From an uncultured Oscillibacter sp. (GTDB lineage Bacteria > Bacillota > Clostridia > Oscillospirales > Oscillospiraceae), in NCBI GenBank assembly GCA_910578935.1, contig CAJTSM010000015.1:1-64000 (forward strand): 64,000 nucleotides of DNA, given 5' to 3'. The position numbers and the translations under genes were made by a program. The notes beneath the pieces were generated by a model that saw only the letters and a list, made by a program, of their open reading frames with translations, made no database searches and had not been told where the DNA came from. Within the stretch, counting starts at the first letter, position 1. The number at the start of each line of letters is the position of its first letter. Of this stretch, positions 60,888-64,000 are shown piece by piece.

Positions 60888-62687
60888 ATGAAACAAGTGA
60901 AACGCCTTTGGACCGCCCTGCTGGCTCTGATCCTGCTCACCGGCTGCGGAGCCCGACGGACGGAACCCCTTCCCTATCCGGAGCCCGCCGCCGCGGAACC
61001 GGGGAAGGCGATTGCCTACGCTCCCCTGGACGACCGGCCCGACAATGTAGAGCGGGTGGTCTATCTGGCGGAGTCCCTGGGCTATTCCCTGGCCATGCCC
61101 GAAAAGGTCCTGTACCGGACGGCCCTGGATCACCAGCCGAAAAACTTTGACAGCATCCAGCGGGGAGAGCCCTGGTCCCTGTTCACCTGGGTGCTGGAGC
61201 AGGAGGCGGCGGGCTGCGACCGCTACATCCTCTCCCTGGATCAGCTCCACTCCGGGGGTCTGGTGGCCTCCCGGTCCTTGACGGGGGACGACATTGAACT
61301 CCCCGGGGGTGGAACGGCCTCCGCCTCCCATCTGCTGGAAAATCTGCTGGCAAAGCTGGCGGAGGACGAGAACAACGTGGTCTGGCTGCTGGATTCCGTC
61401 ATGCGGCTGGCCAATGTCACCGTGGGATATGAAGGTGCCAGGCTGGAGCACTACAACTGGCTTCGATCCTTCGGGGCCCAGCCCCGGGAGACACTGGCGG
61501 AAGAGGACCTGACCATCGAAAACGTCCTGGAAACCTACTGGCGGGGTCCCAATGGAGAGGACCCTTACGACGGAGCGGCCCGGCAGATGGACGCGGTCAG
61601 CGCCGACGGCTATTACCAGCCCTCCCGGTTTATCGAGCCGTTCATCGAGTCCCGAGAGCGGAAGCTCCGGCTCTCTGGCGAGGTTCAAAACATCTTGGCC
61701 GGGCCGGGCTATGAGAACTTCCGCCTGTTGATCGGCATCGACGACTCGTCCTTGGAGGACTGCATCCAGAAAAATGAGATTGCCTTCCTCCGGCAGGGCC
61801 TTCGGACCGGGGAGAACGGGAAACGATTGGACTGGCTCCTCTCCGGGGTGGACGACTTGGCCTTCAAGGCCGTGGCCCGGCTGTACCTGGACGAGACGGG
61901 CTGGACGGGGGGCCGCGCGTGCGTCCAGTACTTCGGCGGCACGGAGGACCGGCCCGCCTGTGAGTACGACTTCCAGCCCCTGACGGAGATCATGGCGGAG
62001 CACCTAGCCTTCTTCGATTTGCGGGAGGCCGACGGCGCGGAGCTGCAAATCCTGGTGCTAACCCAGCCGGAAGATCCAAGCCAAATGGACGCTTACCGCA
62101 ACCAGCTCATCGGGGCCGTCCGGGAATACAAGAATGCCCGTCGTCCCGCCATTCTCATCGATGCCGGCAACGGGACCTACGGCACGGAAGTCTACGAGGC
62201 TCTGACCAAAAAAGCGGAGCTGGGATACCTCCTGGCCTACTCCGGAATGCTGGACATGGCCATCGTCACCGGCACCGCCCTGAGCCATGGCGCGGCCCGG
62301 TACGCCGTTTTGAGAAACGGAGAAAACACAGACTATATGGACCGCGCCTGGGCCCGAACCCTGGCGGACAGCATCCTCAAGGATTTCTGCTACAAGGGTG
62401 TGGTACGGAACGAGCTCTTGGCCTATATCCGAAACGACCTGGGCGGGGACCCCAATAACTTCTGGTTTCCGGCACTGGACCGGGGGGAACTGCTGTCCCG
62501 TCTGGAAGCGGGCATGGAGAAGGAGACGGCCCCGGTGATCCGAAATTTGGAGCGGAGCGCTTTCCTCTCCTCTCTGGAGCCCCGGGGGGAACGGCACTGG
62601 GGCGGCGTGGCCCTGGAGAACTACCGCTTTCCCTGGGACCGGGCCTTTGAGATCGGTATGGACATCCGGCTGGGGGACTTCCAGTGA
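60888..62687 (+). CDS. DUF4127-family lipoprotein
   Basis: A 599-aa exported lipoprotein. Residues 1-20 are a signal peptide with lipobox LLTGC (Cys20). The rest matches DUF4127: AYAPLDDRPDNVERVVYLAE, DRYILSLDQLHSGGLVASR, and NIVWLLDSVMRL-like (NNVVWLLDSVMRL). DUF4127 proteins are uncharacterised and resemble sugar or cofactor enzymes on the cell surface. CTAAGGAGG precedes the ATG. It follows ybaB by 49 bases and may be in the same transcript. Confidence 0.88.
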   Translation: MKQVKRLWTALLALILLTGCGARRTEPLPYPEPAAAEPGKAIAYAPLDDRPDNVERVVYLAESLGYSLAMPEKVLYRTALDHQPKNFDSIQRGEPWSLFTWVLEQEAAGCDRYILSLDQLHSGGLVASRSLTGDDIELPGGGTASASHLLENLLAKLAEDENNVVWLLDSVMRLANVTVGYEGARLEHYNWLRSFGAQPRETLAEEDLTIENVLETYWRGPNGEDPYDGAARQMDAVSADGYYQPSRFIEPFIESRERKLRLSGEVQNILAGPGYENFRLLIGIDDSSLEDCIQKNEIAFLRQGLRTGENGKRLDWLLSGVDDLAFKAVARLYLDETGWTGGRACVQYFGGTEDRPACEYDFQPLTEIMAEHLAFFDLREADGAELQILVLTQPEDPSQMDAYRNQLIGAVREYKNARRPAILIDAGNGTYGTEVYEALTKKAELGYLLAYSGMLDMAIVTGTALSHGAARYAVLRNGENTDYMDRAWARTLADSILKDFCYKGVVRNELLAYIRNDLGGDPNNFWFPALDRGELLSRLEAGMEKETAPVIRNLERSAFLSSLEPRGERHWGGVALENYRFPWDRAFEIGMDIRLGDFQ

Positions 62688-62807
62688 ACTTTTCCAGCGC
62701 GCCAAAAAACTTATGCTTGGAATGGTGCGGGAAATCTTTCCCGGGTTTCCCGCCTGATATCCTCCCTTCCCCTCAAATCGGCTTTTCGCGCTTTTTGGCA
62801 AGCCGAA

Positions 62808-62835
62808 AGCCCTCCGCCGTTTCCGGCGGAGGGCT
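62808..62835. terminator. Bidirectional terminator
   Basis: A 12-bp stem AGCCCTCCGCCG with its complement between the convergent DUF4127 and membrane protein genes. The gap 62688-62807 has no gene. Confidence 0.8.
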
Positions 62836-62867
62836 TTCATTCATCACAGGGGAAACGGCCAGGGCTC

Positions 62868-63608
62868 TTACAGCTGTTTGACGGTGTAGTACACCGCCAG
62901 GGCAAAGACCACAATGCCCAGGCCCCACATGGCATAGTACGCCACAGCGGCGCTGAACAGCGCCAGCACCACGGCCACGGCGGACAGTCCGGCGGCAGCG
63001 TAGACCGGCATCAGGTCCGCATCTGCGGGAAGCAGCTTTCCAAGCTTTTTATTCTTTGCCAGCCAGCACAGGCCGCCCAGCAAAAGCACATACACAACCG
63101 ACAGCACCTTCACGGTGATTCCCATGCTCAGGCTGTTGAACAGCCGGCGGCACACCCAGAGGACGATCATGGTTCCGCACAGCGCCGTCAGCGCCACGGA
63201 GCACTCCCGGTCATAGAAAGCCCAGATCACGGTCAAAACCATCATCACCGGCACCACTACGCTGAGAAGCGTCACGGCAGGCTCCACATATACCCGAGCC
63301 AAAATGCTGCCAACCGCGAAGAACGCGCCCAGGGCCGTCAGCGCCCATCCCAAAAGGCGCTTGCGCCCGTCCGCCTTCCACAGTACGCTGAGAATCACGC
63401 CCAGAGCCAGCACCGCCACCCCAAGACCCGCGAAAATCAGCAGGCGGTCATACCACACCAGGGCCTCCGTCACTACGTCGCCGTGAATGTAGTACTTGCG
63501 GAGGACCAGCAGGTAAAACTCCGCCAGGCAGGCCGCAAGGAAGAAAATAGTCGCGCCGTACAGGGAATTATCACGCTTCATAGATTTTCCGTTCGGATTC
63601 TTTGCCAT
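62868..63608 (-). CDS. Hypothetical multi-pass membrane protein
   Basis: A 246-aa membrane protein with about seven hydrophobic helices. No family recognised. The cytoplasmic N-terminus is basic (AKNPNGKSMKRDN). TGGAGG lies upstream of the ATG. The first helix and loop pattern suggest a small polytopic protein without obvious substrate motifs. It is monocistronic. Confidence 0.75.
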   Translation of the reverse strand: MAKNPNGKSMKRDNSLYGATIFFLAACLAEFYLLVLRKYYIHGDVVTEALVWYDRLLIFAGLGVAVLALGVILSVLWKADGRKRLLGWALTALGAFFAVGSILARVYVEPAVTLLSVVVPVMMVLTVIWAFYDRECSVALTALCGTMIVLWVCRRLFNSLSMGITVKVLSVVYVLLLGGLCWLAKNKKLGKLLPADADLMPVYAAAGLSAVAVVLALFSAAVAYYAMWGLGIVVFALAVYYTVKQL

Positions 63609-63761
63609 TTATCAAGACCTCCAAGGTGTTTTTTCTTTCCAAAAATGTCGGACAGAAAGGGTTTCCGCCGACACGCTAAATTAGTATACCAGACTTTTCC
63701 CGCTTTTGCAAGGCCCTTCCTGCCAGGTTTTTTATTTTTTCGGGGAAAATCATGTTTTGCA

Positions 63762-63790
63762 TTGAGATGCAGGCCCCAGCGTGCTATACT
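63762..63790 (+). promoter_or_regulatory. Promoter of the ApbE-like gene
   Basis: TTGAGA at 63762-63767, 17 bp, TATACT at 63785-63790. Confidence 0.65.
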
Positions 63791-63833
63791 ATATAAATTA
63801 CAACCAGTACACCAGATAAACACGAGGTTTGCT

Positions 63834-64000
63834 ATGAGTCGTCTTACCGCATATGTTTTGCTGCTGGTCCTGTTCCTCACCGGCTGCGGCGGGGCCGTGG
63901 ACCCGGACGAGGCCCAGGAGAGCATCCAGGTCATCGCCATGGACACCGCCATGCTCATCACCACCTATGGGGAGTGCTCTCCCGCCGCCGCCTACGCCTG
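63834..64000 (+). CDS. ApbE-like FAD:protein FMN transferase lipoprotein (5' part)
   Basis: The gene runs off the right edge; 55 codons are visible. Residues 1-18 form a signal peptide with lipobox LTGC (Cys18). VIAMDTAMLITTYGE matches the start of the ApbE fold. ApbE links FMN to Thr in exported NqrC/RnfG proteins, which would fit an Rnf-type anaerobe. CGAGG lies upstream. Assignment is provisional until the rest is seen. Confidence 0.7.
   Translation, partial: MSRLTAYVLLLVLFLTGCGGAVDPDEAQESIQVIAMDTAMLITTYGECSPAAAYA

Overview
The window reads as chromosome of a GC-rich, spore-forming, probably motile gut anaerobe of the Oscillospiraceae/Oscillibacter type (Clostridia). Supporting signs are a SpoVT regulator behind a sigma-G-like promoter, a type III glutamine synthetase, a sodium-pumping decarboxylase operon, a C_GCAxxG_C_C protein, Firmicutes T-box and SD signals, and two sigma-28 (flagellar) type promoters. 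The placement is inferred from gene content; no 16S gene is present.

Region by region. 0.3-3 kb: two unrecognised charged or coiled-coil proteins, a WYL regulator and a zinc-ribbon protein. 3-6 kb: a GH2 beta-galactosidase. 6.4-7.2 kb: a minus-strand five-tRNA operon (Gly, Arg, His, Gln, Lys). 7.3-15.3 kb: a C26 amidotransferase, lipoprotein, TraX-like protein, C_GCAxxG_C_C protein, two sodium-dependent NSS transporters, a DUF6033-like gene with an in-frame amber codon, and a lipase. 15.5-17.2 kb: ispE and sfsA. 17.4-20.8 kb: a four-gene oxaloacetate decarboxylase Na+ pump. 21-26 kb: CDF transporter, LrgAB pair, tRNA-Arg, a PepSY protein and a zinc-ribbon protein.

26.3-42.3 kb is the most distinctive part: a co-directional run of sixteen genes for surface-glycan or flagellin-glycan synthesis. 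It has a CTP:polyol-phosphate cytidylyltransferase-like protein with a polyol dehydrogenase, two methyltransferases, RgpF-like, GT2 and GT9-like glycosyltransferases, rmlA/rmlC/rmlD without rmlB, a radical SAM enzyme, a nucleotidyltransferase-kinase fusion, a SIS isomerase, a HAD phosphatase and a hexapeptide acetyltransferase. Six of the proteins carry what looks like the same small Rossmann-like module at one end. A sigma-28-like promoter and then an intrinsic terminator lie ahead of the first gene.

42.5-46 kb: an XRE/zinc-ribbon/DUF6514 operon and an ECF sigma/anti-sigma/secreted-protein operon of lower GC. 46-54.7 kb: spoVT, an asparagine T-box controlling asnB, glnN, ricT-holB and an L-asparaginase, forming an Asn/Gln nitrogen neighbourhood. 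55-57 kb: a selenium/sulfur group (YedE, TusA-like, DUF3343). 57-64 kb: gap, an SRP RNA gene not covered by any ORF, dnaX-ybaB, a DUF4127 lipoprotein, a membrane protein and the start of an ApbE-like lipoprotein.

Several intergenic palindromic elements (MITE-like, one flanked by TA) are scattered through the window. No CRISPR array, phage or complete insertion sequence was seen.
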